From NCBI GenBank assembly GCA_965262775.1, contig CBDHFT010000001.1, positions 186,001-250,000 on the forward strand: a stretch of DNA of 64,000 nt, in the 5' to 3' direction. Made by a program: the position numbers and the translations under genes. The notes below the pieces were generated by a model, which saw only the letters and a list, made by a program, of their open reading frames with translations, had not been told where the DNA came from and did not search any database. The stretch is from JASGCL01 sp965262775. GTDB taxonomy: Bacteria; Pseudomonadota; Alphaproteobacteria; JASGCL01. Shown here piece after piece: positions 1 to 8,641 of the stretch (positions within the stretch are counted from its first letter, which is position 1; each line of letters opens with the position of its first letter).

Positions 1-1
1 T

Positions 2-1006
2 ATTATTACCTGTTTTGCTTCTAACCTCCAGCGATTATTTGCCATTGCCACCGCCGCCGAAAAAATTGGGCGCAAGGTTGCCATCGTCGGGCGGGCATTT
101 CAACGATATTTAAAAGTAGCGCACGACACGGGCTATTGGCAAGACTTGCCCCGCCCGTTGCAGCAAGCCCTGACCGAAAAAGATATCAAACATAGCCGCC
201 GCGATAAATTGGTGGTGATTGCCACGGGTTCGCAGGGCGAGGTTCGTGGCGCGGTGGCGCGCATTTCCCGATTCGAACATGCCGCCATCAAACCCACCGC
301 GGGTGATTACATGTTGTTTTCTTCGCGCGTTATCCCTGGCAACGAGGTTGGCGTGGCGGGCATCAAAAATAATTTGGTGAAGGCGGGGGTTCGCTTGCTC
401 GATATTACCGAGTCGGTCGATAACCTAACCATTCATGCTTCGGGGCATCCAACGCGTCATGATTTAGAAAAACTATATGGTTGGCTGAAACCAAAAAGTT
501 TAATCCCCGTCCATGGCGAACCGCGTCATTTAATAGAACATATTCTGCTGGCAAAAAACCAATGCGGCATCAGCCATAGTGTCATGCCGAAAAATGGTGC
601 GGTGATAGAAATCAGTCATCGCCAAGAAAACCCACTAAGGATTATAGGTCAAGTAGCGGGTGGTTGTTTGGTAAAGGATGGCTATGACATCCTGCCCCTT
701 ACCGACCCCGCCATGGCGGCACGGCGCAAAATGGCAGGGGCGGGTGCGGTGATGGTGAGCGCGGCATTTAAAAACGGTCAATTATTAGAATACCAATGGT
801 CGGTGGTCGGGTTATCACTTTCCATCGACCAAGAAAAACAAGTGGGCAGTATTATCGCCCGCGCGTTGCAAGTTGCGCCACGGCGTTCGCACGGCGACCA
901 AACAATGAAGGAAGGCGAAGAAGAATTAAACAAAGCCATCAAACGTCATATGCGCAAATATTTTGATAAATCGCCGCTTGTTCATATCCATTTTTTGCTG
1001 GCTTAA
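2..1006 (+). CDS. rnj: Ribonuclease J, C-terminal part (5' end outside window)
   Basis: The reading frame is open from base 2, so the first part of the gene lies upstream; 334 residues remain of a family usually near 550. RNase J is a metallo-beta-lactamase/beta-CASP exo- and endoribonuclease acting in cytoplasmic mRNA and rRNA processing. Visible are the end of the beta-CASP domain (CFASNLQR, then a GR-A-QRYLK stretch), the HASGHPTRHDL segment expected for the Zn-site region, PVHGEPRHL, and the C-terminal domain. The metal ligands of the HxHxDH motif are not in this window. The family assignment is firm; the exact specificity cannot be read. Confidence 0.9.
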   Translation: MITCFASNLQRLFAIATAAEKIGRKVAIVGRAFQRYLKVAHDTGYWQDLPRPLQQALTEKDIKHSRRDKLVVIATGSQGEVRGAVARISRFEHAAIKPTAGDYMLFSSRVIPGNEVGVAGIKNNLVKAGVRLLDITESVDNLTIHASGHPTRHDLEKLYGWLKPKSLIPVHGEPRHLIEHILLAKNQCGISHSVMPKNGAVIEISHRQENPLRIIGQVAGGCLVKDGYDILPLTDPAMAARRKMAGAGAVMVSAAFKNGQLLEYQWSVVGLSLSIDQEKQVGSIIARALQVAPRRSHGDQTMKEGEEELNKAIKRHMRKYFDKSPLVHIHFLLA

Positions 1007-1120
1007 TAATTGGCTTTCGTAGGTTTTCTTTTTTATAAACATTAACCCCGTCCCTTGCTTAACATCACCCAGCTTAGCCCTTGATTGTTGAAAATAATTT
1101 TCCTATAACTAGCCATTGTC

Positions 1121-1960
1121 ATGATTGATATTATTTTTTTAGCAGTGATAGCAGGGGTTTTGATTGTGCGCCTCCTCATGATACTCGGGGAAAAGCGTGA
1201 CGACGACCCAACCCCGCCCTTTTCCTTGCTTGACGCAACCAAGAAGCGCGCCAATAACAAATCTATCCTCGGGGCGGGTAATCCTGCCAATACTATGCCG
1301 AACGCGGATGCCAACGCCCCCGAACCAAGCGAGGCGCCCCCTGTCGGTTTTTTCTTAGAAGAAAAAAATAAAAATAAAGAAGAAGAAAAGAAATCAACGA
1401 AGGCGGCGACGATTATCGAAGATAGCGCCGACCCGCGTTGGGCAAACGCCTGGCCAGGAATCATGGCTATCAAGGCACGCGAAGAAAATTTTATCGCCAG
1501 CGATTTTTTAAACAAGGCCGAACAAGCATTCGAAATTATATTGGATTGCTTCGTGCGTGGCGACCGCCCAGGTGATAAACCGTCGAGTCACAAAAGCAGC
1601 GATTTAACCAAGATGCCAGGAACAGAATTATTGGCCGAATATCTTGCCCCCGATTTGTTGGCGGTTTTTATCGATGCCATGAAGGAACGCGAAAAACAAG
1701 ATTACCATCAAGAAAATAAAAATCTTATCGGCATTCGCCATTCCAGTATTGTCGAAGCCAACGCCGATGAAAAAACAAAAATATGCCAAGTTAAGGTGCT
1801 GTTTGAATCGGACCAAATTTATGCCCTGTATGACAAGGATAACAATTTGGTGGAAGGCGACGACAGCCAAATTATTCCCAAAAAAGATATTTGGGTGTTT
1901 GAAAAAAAGTCAGGTTTAAGCAACGACGGCCGTTGGTGGTTGATGGCTATCGAAGAATAA
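1121..1960 (+). CDS. Tim44-like domain protein (TimA-like)
   Basis: A 279-residue protein with one N-terminal membrane helix (about residues 3-22), a charged proline- and lysine-rich linker (about 25-100) and a C-terminal Tim44-like domain ending in a WVFEKK...WWLMAIEE pattern. Alphaproteobacterial TimA relatives share this layout and are thought to be inner-membrane-anchored; mitochondrial Tim44 recruits the import motor. The linker is very rich in E and K. ATG 1121 begins directly before the hydrophobic segment. The family call rests on architecture and the C-terminal motif; the bacterial substrate is unknown. Confidence 0.75.
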   Translation: MIDIIFLAVIAGVLIVRLLMILGEKRDDDPTPPFSLLDATKKRANNKSILGAGNPANTMPNADANAPEPSEAPPVGFFLEEKNKNKEEEKKSTKAATIIEDSADPRWANAWPGIMAIKAREENFIASDFLNKAEQAFEIILDCFVRGDRPGDKPSSHKSSDLTKMPGTELLAEYLAPDLLAVFIDAMKEREKQDYHQENKNLIGIRHSSIVEANADEKTKICQVKVLFESDQIYALYDKDNNLVEGDDSQIIPKKDIWVFEKKSGLSNDGRWWLMAIEE

Positions 1961-2018
1961 TTTCTTAAACATTGTAATCATTTACTATCCCCCCTCATTC
2001 TTTCAAAAAATATACAAG

Positions 2019-2906
2019 ATGGCAGGATTCAACAACGCCCATCGCGCCGCGTCAACCAACCATCCCGCCATCGCCATGATTGATTCTGGGGTTGGGGGCC
2101 TGTCAATATTATTAGCCATCAAAAAAATACGGCCGCGGCTTGCTATCAATTATTTGGCGGACGCTAAAAACGCCCCGTTGGGGGAGAAGCCCCACGATTT
2201 TATTGTCAAGCGTGGCCAAGAATTGGTTGATTGGTTTTATAATAAAAATATTTTTGCTTCGCCCCCCGCGGTAACCGTGGTGGCTTGCAATACTTTAACC
2301 GTTCATAGCATTGCCACTTTGCGCGCCAATCGGTCAGATGTAAATTTTGTCGGGGTGGAGCCTGGGCTAAAGCCTGCTAGCAACCTCACCCACAATCATC
2401 GCGTTGCTTTGCTGGCAACCCGCGCCACGCTTGATAGCCCCCATATCAAAGCAAAAATAAAAGATTATGGTTCAAGTCGTCCTGACCTGGCTATTTTATC
2501 GGTCGCAGGAGTCGGTTTGGTGGATGAGATTGAAAAAAATGGTTTGGAATCAAAATCCTTGGCAAGCTTGCTTAATCAATATTTAACCGAAGTCGATAAA
2601 TTTGGCGCCGATGTGTTGGTGTTGGGCTGCACCCATTATTCTTTTTTGCAACCCATGATTACGGCGGCCCTGCCCCATGTTCGCTTGATTGATACCGCCA
2701 CCGCGGTCGCCGAACGCACGGTGAGTTTTTTATCAAACCCACCCCATCCCTCACCAAACGATAATAATAGCGCAAAAGAATCAGCAGCCGAAAATCCCCT
2801 ACGCCTCTTCACCACGGGGGATGTTGGTGGTATGAAGAATTTTATCGCCAGCATTCCCGACCTATCCAACATTGCTATCGAAGAAATTGAAAAAATAGAA
2901 CTTTGA
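2019..2906 (+). CDS. murI: Glutamate racemase
   Basis: Interconverts L- and D-glutamate for peptidoglycan in the cytoplasm. The start of the domain reads IDSGVGGLS (residues 21-29), and both catalytic cysteines are present: C90 in ACNT and C204 in LGCTHY. The 295-residue length is slightly above the family norm because of about 17 extra N-terminal residues and a polar stretch near 245-262. The family's usual PYG motif reads PLG here (around residue 53). It stands 39 bp upstream of the ferredoxin reductase gene on the same strand. Confidence 0.95.
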   Translation: MAGFNNAHRAASTNHPAIAMIDSGVGGLSILLAIKKIRPRLAINYLADAKNAPLGEKPHDFIVKRGQELVDWFYNKNIFASPPAVTVVACNTLTVHSIATLRANRSDVNFVGVEPGLKPASNLTHNHRVALLATRATLDSPHIKAKIKDYGSSRPDLAILSVAGVGLVDEIEKNGLESKSLASLLNQYLTEVDKFGADVLVLGCTHYSFLQPMITAALPHVRLIDTATAVAERTVSFLSNPPHPSPNDNNSAKESAAENPLRLFTTGDVGGMKNFIASIPDLSNIAIEEIEKIEL

Positions 2907-2944
2907 TTTATACATAACCAAGGGTATAATGGGAAAAAACAAAA

Positions 2945-4027
2945 ATGAAGTATAAAAAAAATTATGAAACCGATGTTGTTATCATAGGGGCGGGCCCCGT
3001 CGGTTTGTTCACGGTGTTTCAGGCTGGTTTGCTCGGCATGAAAACCATCTTGCTTGATTCCCTGCCCGAATTGGGTGGGCAATTAACCGCGCTTTATCCT
3101 GAAAAACCTATTTACGATATTCCAGCCTTCCCCAAAATTTTGGCCAAAACATTGGTGGAAAATTTGATAGAGCAGATGCGCCCCATGCAGCCCACCGAAT
3201 TGCTCAACACCAAAGCCATGAGTTTTAAACAAACTGGCGATGCAAGGCATCCCCTATGCTTAAGCGCCGAACATGCTTACCAAGAAAAAAAAGCAAACAT
3301 CGACATCAAATGCAAAACCATTATCATTGCGGCGGGGGCGGGGGCATTCGACCATAAAAAACCACCCATTGCCAATTTAAGCGAATTTGAAAATACTTCG
3401 GTTTTTTACTTTGTTAAAAATCCAAAAGATTTTAAAGACAAAACAATTGTCATAGCGGGCGGCGGCGATTCGGCGGTTGATTGGGCGGTTAATTTGGCCG
3501 AACGCGGCGCGAAAAAAATTATTGTCGTCCACCGCCGCGACGATTTTCGTGCGGCACCGCAATCGGTGGCGATGATGCGCGCCTTGGCCGCCGCCAACAA
3601 AATCGAATTAAAAATCCCTTACCAGCCGACGGGGCTTATCGCGGCAAGTGGCCATGTGGAGGGCAGCAACCGTGGGCAAATTGCCGCCGTGACATTACAA
3701 AGCCTTGACGGCAAAAGCGAAAATATCATGGCCGATATTTTTTTACCATTCTATGGCTTTGCTTCGTCTTTGGGCACGTTGGCCAATTGGGGTTTGACCA
3801 TCACCAATCGCGGCCAAATAGAAGTTAAAAATAGCACGATGGAAACGGGCCTGCCCCATATTTATGCGGTTGGCGATGTTGTCCATTACGAAGGCAAATA
3901 CAAATTAATTATGCAAGGCTTCGCCGACGCCGCCGTGGCTTGCCACCATATGTTCGCGGCGGTTAAGGGTGAAGAATTACATTTCGAACATAGCACCACA
4001 CGGGGCCTGCCCACCAATCAAGCCTAG
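2945..4027 (+). CDS. Ferredoxin/flavodoxin-NADP reductase, thioredoxin-reductase-like type
   Basis: A 360-residue flavoprotein with an N-terminal FAD Rossmann motif (GAGPVGL, residues 17-23), GGQLTALYPEK, and a second nucleotide motif GGGDSAVDW near 172-180. The CxxC redox pair of true thioredoxin reductase is absent at the expected place, which fits the TrxB-like ferredoxin-NADP reductase family. It transfers electrons between NADPH and ferredoxin or flavodoxin in the cytosol. The C-terminal AVGDV segment (FAD binding) is intact. The following nuclease gene starts 10 bp after its stop. Confidence 0.85.
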   Translation: MKYKKNYETDVVIIGAGPVGLFTVFQAGLLGMKTILLDSLPELGGQLTALYPEKPIYDIPAFPKILAKTLVENLIEQMRPMQPTELLNTKAMSFKQTGDARHPLCLSAEHAYQEKKANIDIKCKTIIIAAGAGAFDHKKPPIANLSEFENTSVFYFVKNPKDFKDKTIVIAGGGDSAVDWAVNLAERGAKKIIVVHRRDDFRAAPQSVAMMRALAAANKIELKIPYQPTGLIAASGHVEGSNRGQIAAVTLQSLDGKSENIMADIFLPFYGFASSLGTLANWGLTITNRGQIEVKNSTMETGLPHIYAVGDVVHYEGKYKLIMQGFADAAVACHHMFAAVKGEELHFEHSTTRGLPTNQA

Positions 4028-4037
4028 ACAAAAAAGA

Positions 4038-4682
4038 ATGATTAAAAAAAATTGCCACCCAATTATTTTTTTATTTTATTGTCTTTTAGCTTCGGTTGGT
4101 TATTTTACAAGTTCTAGCTTAACGGGCGCGCAGAATATTTATCCCGATAGCCATAATGTTTCTTCGCAACCCCATTTTAAAAATGATAAACAAGCAGGTA
4201 ATCAAACCGCGCCAAATATTATCAGCGGTCAGGCTTATGTGGTTGATGGCGATACTATCTATGTCAAACCCGATAAGAATGACAAGGGGGCGCGGAAGAA
4301 AAAATTTAAAACCCGCCTTTATGGTGTGGATGCCCCCGAAATAGATACCCCGCAAGGTGCGGCGTCACGGCAGACAATGATTGATATATTAAGCAAAAGT
4401 AATTTTTGGACAAGTTGTCACGTTGTCACCCGTGATGTTTACGAGCGGTATGTCGCCATTTGCTATTTGGGGCGTAGCATGCCCGCCGTCAACCAACGCA
4501 ACGATAATAATATTAATTTGATTATATTGCGCGCGGGCTACGCCTTTGCCTATCGGCGATTCTTAACCCCCGATAATTACCGCGATTATTTAGGTGCGGA
4601 ACAGCAAGCGCAAAATAAACGCGTGGGTTTTTGGGCCGACGATATATTTGTGAGGAACTATCGCCTTAAGAAAAATTTCTAA
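4038..4682 (+). CDS. Secreted thermonuclease-family (SNase) nuclease
   Basis: A 214-residue protein with an N-terminal hydrophobic signal (about residues 8-30), followed by a staphylococcal-nuclease fold: VVDGDTIYV, then RLYGVDAPEIDTPQG, then VYERYVAICYLG, and a C-terminal GFWADD. This family cuts DNA or RNA with Ca2+ dependence and is exported. An in-frame ATG 69 bp upstream exists, but 4038 places the signal peptide at the N terminus and does not overlap the preceding gene. Substrate is not deducible. Confidence 0.8.
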   Translation: MIKKNCHPIIFLFYCLLASVGYFTSSSLTGAQNIYPDSHNVSSQPHFKNDKQAGNQTAPNIISGQAYVVDGDTIYVKPDKNDKGARKKKFKTRLYGVDAPEIDTPQGAASRQTMIDILSKSNFWTSCHVVTRDVYERYVAICYLGRSMPAVNQRNDNNINLIILRAGYAFAYRRFLTPDNYRDYLGAEQQAQNKRVGFWADDIFVRNYRLKKNF

Positions 4683-4739
4683 AAATTTTTGAATAATTTT
4701 TACTTGATTTTTTATCGGCAAATCCAGCATAGAAGAAAC

Positions 4740-5273
4740 ATGGAATCGATAACTTTGCTACCGCTCACCGCCGAAGCCTTCCAGCCATTTGGCGAGGTTT
4801 TGTTGGCCGACGACAGGGCGCAACATTACAACATCAATAATAATCGGTGCGTGCGTTACCACCATTTGGCAACCGCCGATGCGGGGAATGGTCAGGTTAT
4901 TACGTCGCTGTTTCGCGGTAAACATGCGCCATTGCCTTTTTTGTTGGAGGTTATGGAAAGACACCCCCTGGGTTCACAAATTTTTTTACCCATGACGCCT
5001 AGGCCATATGCCATTGTTGTTGCCAACACATTACACGCCCCCGACAAAAAAGACCTGGTAGCATTTATCGCACGCCCATCGGATAATATTTTGGTGGGGA
5101 TTAATTATCATAAAAATATTTGGCACCACCCGTTGATTGCGTTGCGCGACGCCGACGATACATCCTTGCCCACTGATACATCCGACTTTTGGGTTATCGA
5201 TAGGCTTGGCGCGGGCAATAATTTGGAAGAGGTGGATATTAGCGCTTGGCAAATATATATCGATAAAATATAA
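4740..5273 (+). CDS. allA: Ureidoglycolate lyase family protein
   Basis: 177 residues matching the AllA cupin: PLTAEAFQPFGEVL near the N terminus, then FLPM, AIVVA, and INYHKNIWHHPLIAL (about 117-131), where the histidines lie. AllA releases urea from ureidoglycolate to give glyoxylate in purine/allantoin catabolism. No other allantoin gene is visible nearby, so the role here is uncertain. ATG 4740 gives the usual family start; an upstream in-frame ATG would add 17 atypical residues. The stop is 4 bp from the next gene. Confidence 0.85.
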   Translation: MESITLLPLTAEAFQPFGEVLLADDRAQHYNINNNRCVRYHHLATADAGNGQVITSLFRGKHAPLPFLLEVMERHPLGSQIFLPMTPRPYAIVVANTLHAPDKKDLVAFIARPSDNILVGINYHKNIWHHPLIALRDADDTSLPTDTSDFWVIDRLGAGNNLEEVDISAWQIYIDKI

Positions 5274-5277
5274 AATA

Positions 5278-5907
5278 ATGATTATCGGCATCGATGAGGT
5301 TGGTTATGGCCCGTTAGCAGGCCCCTTGGTGGTGATGGCAGTAACGGGGGTGGAATATTTGCCGCAAGCCGTCAAACAACAACTTGATGATTCAAAAAAC
5401 TTAACCGCCAGCAAGCGCGAATATCTTAATCATCATTTGCTCAACCATGAAAAAGTTTTTTGGGCGCGGTCGGTTGGTTCGGTAGAAGACATAGAACAAT
5501 ATAATATCTTGCAAACCGCACATCGCGGCATGGTATCGGTTGCCGAACAATTGTTAAAAAAAATAAGCAACGAAGATTCTTGTTTTTTGGTCGATGGCAA
5601 CAAACTACCCTCAACATTCCTGAACCAAGCCAGCGCGAAAAAAAATAATCACCAAGTTACGGCGCGCGCCGTGGTGCGGGGCGACGGGCTTTATGCTTCC
5701 ATCGCCGCGGCGGCCATCATGGCGAAGGTTTACCGCGACTCCCTCATGCTTGATTACCACCAACAATACCCCGCCTATGATTTTGCAAAACATAAAGGTT
5801 ATGGCACGGCGCGGCATATAGAATCGGTGCGCGCCATGGGGCCGTGCCCCATCCACCGTTTGTCTTTTTTAACTAAAATTTTGGCAAAAGGGATGCCAAA
5901 CAAATAG
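5278..5907 (+). CDS. rnhB: Ribonuclease HII
   Basis: Removes RNA primers and misincorporated ribonucleotides from DNA-RNA hybrids. The 209-residue protein opens with GIDEVGYGPLAGP, giving catalytic D6 and E7; D106 in LVDGNKLP matches the third acidic ligand and RGDGLYASIAAAAIMAKVYRD carries the remaining acidic positions. The start at 5278 is the canonical RNase HII start; a longer in-frame extension overlapping allA would be spurious. It probably forms an operon with allA (4-bp gap). Confidence 0.96.
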   Translation: MIIGIDEVGYGPLAGPLVVMAVTGVEYLPQAVKQQLDDSKNLTASKREYLNHHLLNHEKVFWARSVGSVEDIEQYNILQTAHRGMVSVAEQLLKKISNEDSCFLVDGNKLPSTFLNQASAKKNNHQVTARAVVRGDGLYASIAAAAIMAKVYRDSLMLDYHQQYPAYDFAKHKGYGTARHIESVRAMGPCPIHRLSFLTKILAKGMPNK

Positions 5908-5931
5908 CTTGACAAATGGCCGTCTTTGCGG

Positions 5932-5954
5932 TTTTTTAGAATTATTCTAAAAAA
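5932..5954. promoter_or_regulatory. ICE-type palindrome (Irr box) upstream of irr
   Basis: A perfect 23-bp palindrome (11-bp arms around a central T) whose core is TTTAGAATTATTCTAAA. That core agrees with the iron control element described for Irr in alphaproteobacteria. It lies 16 bp before the irr start codon and about 17 bp behind a TTGACA (5909-5914), so a bound regulator would cover the promoter. Autoregulation of irr is the natural inference. Confidence 0.8.
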
Positions 5955-5970
5955 ATAATTTGCGCCTATC

Positions 5971-6705
5971 ATGTTGTCATCAAACACGCCCCGCAACAAA
6001 TTGCCCAACATGCTGATGTTAGAGAAATCGCTGGGCGCGATGATATTACCCACCGAATTGATGGCCACCCTGGGGGGCAGCAAGCATCAATCCCTGTCGG
6101 TCAGGCGCAACGCGGTCATCGCCGCTTTAAAAAACATAAAACTGGCCGAAAGCAAACCCGCCAACGAAGCACCACGGCTTGGCACAAAATTGTCGGATGT
6201 TGCCCTCAACGGTATTTTAAAAAGCCAGAATATCACCCCCACCAAAACGCGTTTGCTGATGATGAAAATTTTATTTCAGCGCCAGCATCATCAACATATC
6301 ACCGCCGAAGATATTTTCAAAAAAATTTGTAACGAGAAAAAAGAAACAAAAGATGGCGGCAAGAAAAAGCCCCCCGCCATATCCTTGGCATCGATATATA
6401 ATTGCCTTAACCTTTTTGTCGCCCATGGTTTGTTGGCGCGTCATGAATTTCCGCATCTTTTTTGGGGCAAAAAAAAATCCGCAACTGTTTTTTATGACAC
6501 CAATATTGTGCCGCACCACCATGTGATTGATAGGTTGTCACGCCGTATCTATGACATACCGCTGGATATTTTGGCTTTTGACAAATTGATAGACCAAGCC
6601 ACCACCAAAATAAAAAATGAAACCCTTATCCCCAAAAAACTATGGCGTGCCAATGGTATCAAAAGGAAAGTTTTTATTGCCCCGCTTGTTTTTGTGCTAG
6701 AATAA
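5971..6705 (+). CDS. irr: Fur-family iron response regulator, Irr-like
   Basis: The Fur-type winged helix spans about residues 80-160 (ITPTKTRLLMMKILF, then SLASIYNCLNLFVAHGLL). It is followed by FYDTN and a triple histidine at 182-184, the heme/metal-responsive pattern of Irr. At 244 residues it is much longer than typical Irr (about 140-170): about 78 extra N-terminal residues, a lysine-rich insertion near 121-136 and a basic C-terminal extension. An ICE-type palindrome stands immediately upstream. The family call is good; the extensions are of unknown function. Confidence 0.8.
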   Translation: MLSSNTPRNKLPNMLMLEKSLGAMILPTELMATLGGSKHQSLSVRRNAVIAALKNIKLAESKPANEAPRLGTKLSDVALNGILKSQNITPTKTRLLMMKILFQRQHHQHITAEDIFKKICNEKKETKDGGKKKPPAISLASIYNCLNLFVAHGLLARHEFPHLFWGKKKSATVFYDTNIVPHHHVIDRLSRRIYDIPLDILAFDKLIDQATTKIKNETLIPKKLWRANGIKRKVFIAPLVFVLE

Positions 6706-6735
6706 TTTTCTTCCCCATAAATCATCTTGCCAATC

Positions 6736-7539
6736 ATGTTGCCCATATTATTACCACATCGCGGTTTGTTTGCTTTAAGTCTTAAGCCTGGCGCCACGGC
6801 ATCCCCCAACATTATCATCGATTTTTTAGAAAAAATTATTACCGCCGATACCGCGCCGCTGCGCCACAACCAACCTATTTATTCGGCCTTGCTCACCGCC
6901 ACGGGCAAATACCTCGCCGATTTTTTTATTATTCCGCCATCGCCAGGCAACATATGGGGCGATGGTTTTCTTATCGAAATGGACAAGCCATTGATGGCCG
7001 ATTTCAAATTACAATTACAAAAATATATATTGCGCCAGCCGATTGCCATCACCATGGTGGAGGAGCAGGTTTATGTTAGTTTTGATAAACCAATCGCCAA
7101 CCCCGAGCATGCCAACATGTTTTTCATAACCGACCCCAGGCGACAAATGAAGGGCGAGGATGATATTCTTACCCAACCTTGCTATCGCATCTATGGTCAG
7201 GTTGCGGCGCATGGCGAAGAACAAACGCCCTATCATCGCTGGCGTATAGAAAATATGTTGCCAGAGGGAGCCATGGATTTTACCCCGCAAGAATCGATGG
7301 TGGTGGAATATCATTTACAAAATACGGGTGGTTTATCATTAACCAAAGGTTGCTTCGTGGGCCAGGAAGTAACGGCAAGAATGTTTTACAAACAAGCCAC
7401 GGCCCATAAATTAAAAAAACAACTTATTCAAAAAACTATCGATACCGACTACACCCTCGCCGCCCCCGACAAAATTTTATCCACCGTTCCCCTCAACAAT
7501 AAAAAATTAGCTTTGGTCATAGAAAAAAGACATGGATAA
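6736..7539 (+). CDS. ygfZ: Folate-binding YgfZ/GcvT-like protein
   Basis: 267 residues. The diagnostic signature KGCFVGQE lies at 204-211, with the conserved cysteine at 206. YgfZ proteins bind tetrahydrofolate and help maintain certain Fe-S enzymes. The N-terminal part is divergent. ATG 6736 is preferred over an in-frame TTG nine bases upstream. The last eight bases overlap the following glycosyltransferase gene, suggesting translational coupling. Confidence 0.85.
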   Translation: MLPILLPHRGLFALSLKPGATASPNIIIDFLEKIITADTAPLRHNQPIYSALLTATGKYLADFFIIPPSPGNIWGDGFLIEMDKPLMADFKLQLQKYILRQPIAITMVEEQVYVSFDKPIANPEHANMFFITDPRRQMKGEDDILTQPCYRIYGQVAAHGEEQTPYHRWRIENMLPEGAMDFTPQESMVVEYHLQNTGGLSLTKGCFVGQEVTARMFYKQATAHKLKKQLIQKTIDTDYTLAAPDKILSTVPLNNKKLALVIEKRHG

Positions 7540-8641
7540 AAACAACATGCCTTCAAGTAGCGAAGCGATAAGGCAAATAAACATGCCTTCAAGTAGCAAA
7601 GCGATAAGGCAAATAAACATGCCTTCAAATATCGCGCGCGATAACGCAAATATATTGGTGTCGGTGATTATGCCGCTGTTTAATCACGAAAAATATGTTG
7701 CCCAGGCTATAACTTCTATCCTGGCACAAACCCATAAAAACCTTGAACTGATAATTATCGACGATGGCTCGACCGATGATTCGGGGGCCATAGCCCAAAC
7801 TTACGCTCAACAAGATAACCGCGTCAAATACCAATTTCAAAAAAACGCTGGCGTCGCCATGGCACGCAACCGCGGATTAAAAATGGCGCGCGGCACGGTG
7901 GTGGCGTGGCAGGACGCCGATGATTTTTCTCACCCACAAAGGTTAGAACAGCAATTAAAATCTTTACAAGGGAATATAGGCGCGGTGGGTTGTTGGTTGC
8001 AACCCGTCAACGCCAATGGAAAAAATTTTGCCACGCCCGAATATTTGGCACCAACCCGCCCCGATAAAACGCCCGCAGATAAAATAAAATATTTGATTGG
8101 CGGCAAAGAATATGGCTACGCCAATTTGCCAAGTTTTTTAATAAAAAAACAATACATCGGTCGTGGGTTTCGCAACCTGCGCGTGGGGGAGGATATGGAC
8201 CTTATCTTTCGTGTCGAAGAAAAAACAAAAATATTAACCATGCCCCAACCCCTGTATTATTATCGCCACCATGGCAACAACAGCGAACAACGTTTGGTTA
8301 AAAAAAATATATCAAAGCGGCTGGAAATAACCTTGGGCAACCTGGTATATTTCTTGTCGGCCTACGCCCGCCGCATCTATGGCAAGGATCCACTGGCGGA
8401 TTTGCCAATCACCACACCCCTAGCCCAAGGGCGTTATTTGTGCTATTTTGCATGCTATCTAAGACTTTACCGTTTTATACCACGTATCTTGCGCATTAAT
8501 AAAATGTCGTGGGTTGAATTCATGGGGCGATTATTATTTATTAACCTCCAAACAATATTTTTATTTTCTAAAAGACTTAATGAAAAAAAATCCTTTGACC
8601 GCCAACCTTCGAAAACAACCCGTGGCAGTAAGGTTGCCTAA
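7532..8641 (+). CDS. Family 2 glycosyltransferase
   Basis: A 369-residue GT-A enzyme: SVIMPLFNHEKYV, then IIIDDGSTDDSG, then the acidic metal site WQDADDF, with a C-terminal basic region ending near ILRINKMSWVEF. It transfers a sugar from a nucleotide donor, probably to a surface polysaccharide; donor and acceptor are unknown. The first about 28 residues are a tandem peptide repeat produced by a 36-bp DNA repeat and are not part of the fold. It is a paralogue of the next gene, whose proposed start lies inside its 3' end. Confidence 0.85.
   Translation: MDKNNMPSSSEAIRQINMPSSSKAIRQINMPSNIARDNANILVSVIMPLFNHEKYVAQAITSILAQTHKNLELIIIDDGSTDDSGAIAQTYAQQDNRVKYQFQKNAGVAMARNRGLKMARGTVVAWQDADDFSHPQRLEQQLKSLQGNIGAVGCWLQPVNANGKNFATPEYLAPTRPDKTPADKIKYLIGGKEYGYANLPSFLIKKQYIGRGFRNLRVGEDMDLIFRVEEKTKILTMPQPLYYYRHHGNNSEQRLVKKNISKRLEITLGNLVYFLSAYARRIYGKDPLADLPITTPLAQGRYLCYFACYLRLYRFIPRILRINKMSWVEFMGRLLFINLQTIFLFSKRLNEKKSFDRQPSKTTRGSKVA
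7544..7652 (+). repeat. In-frame 36-bp tandem repeat at a glycosyltransferase N terminus
   Basis: Two near-identical 36-bp units (7544-7579 and 7580-7615, one base different) are followed by a diverged third unit of about 37 bp. Each begins AACATGCCTTCAA and encodes MPSSSxAIRQIN. The core CAAGTAGCGAAGCGATAA resembles non-coding copies at 33.85-33.98 kb, so a dispersed repeat appears to have expanded into coding sequence. Each unit carries its own in-frame ATG. Confidence 0.8.
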
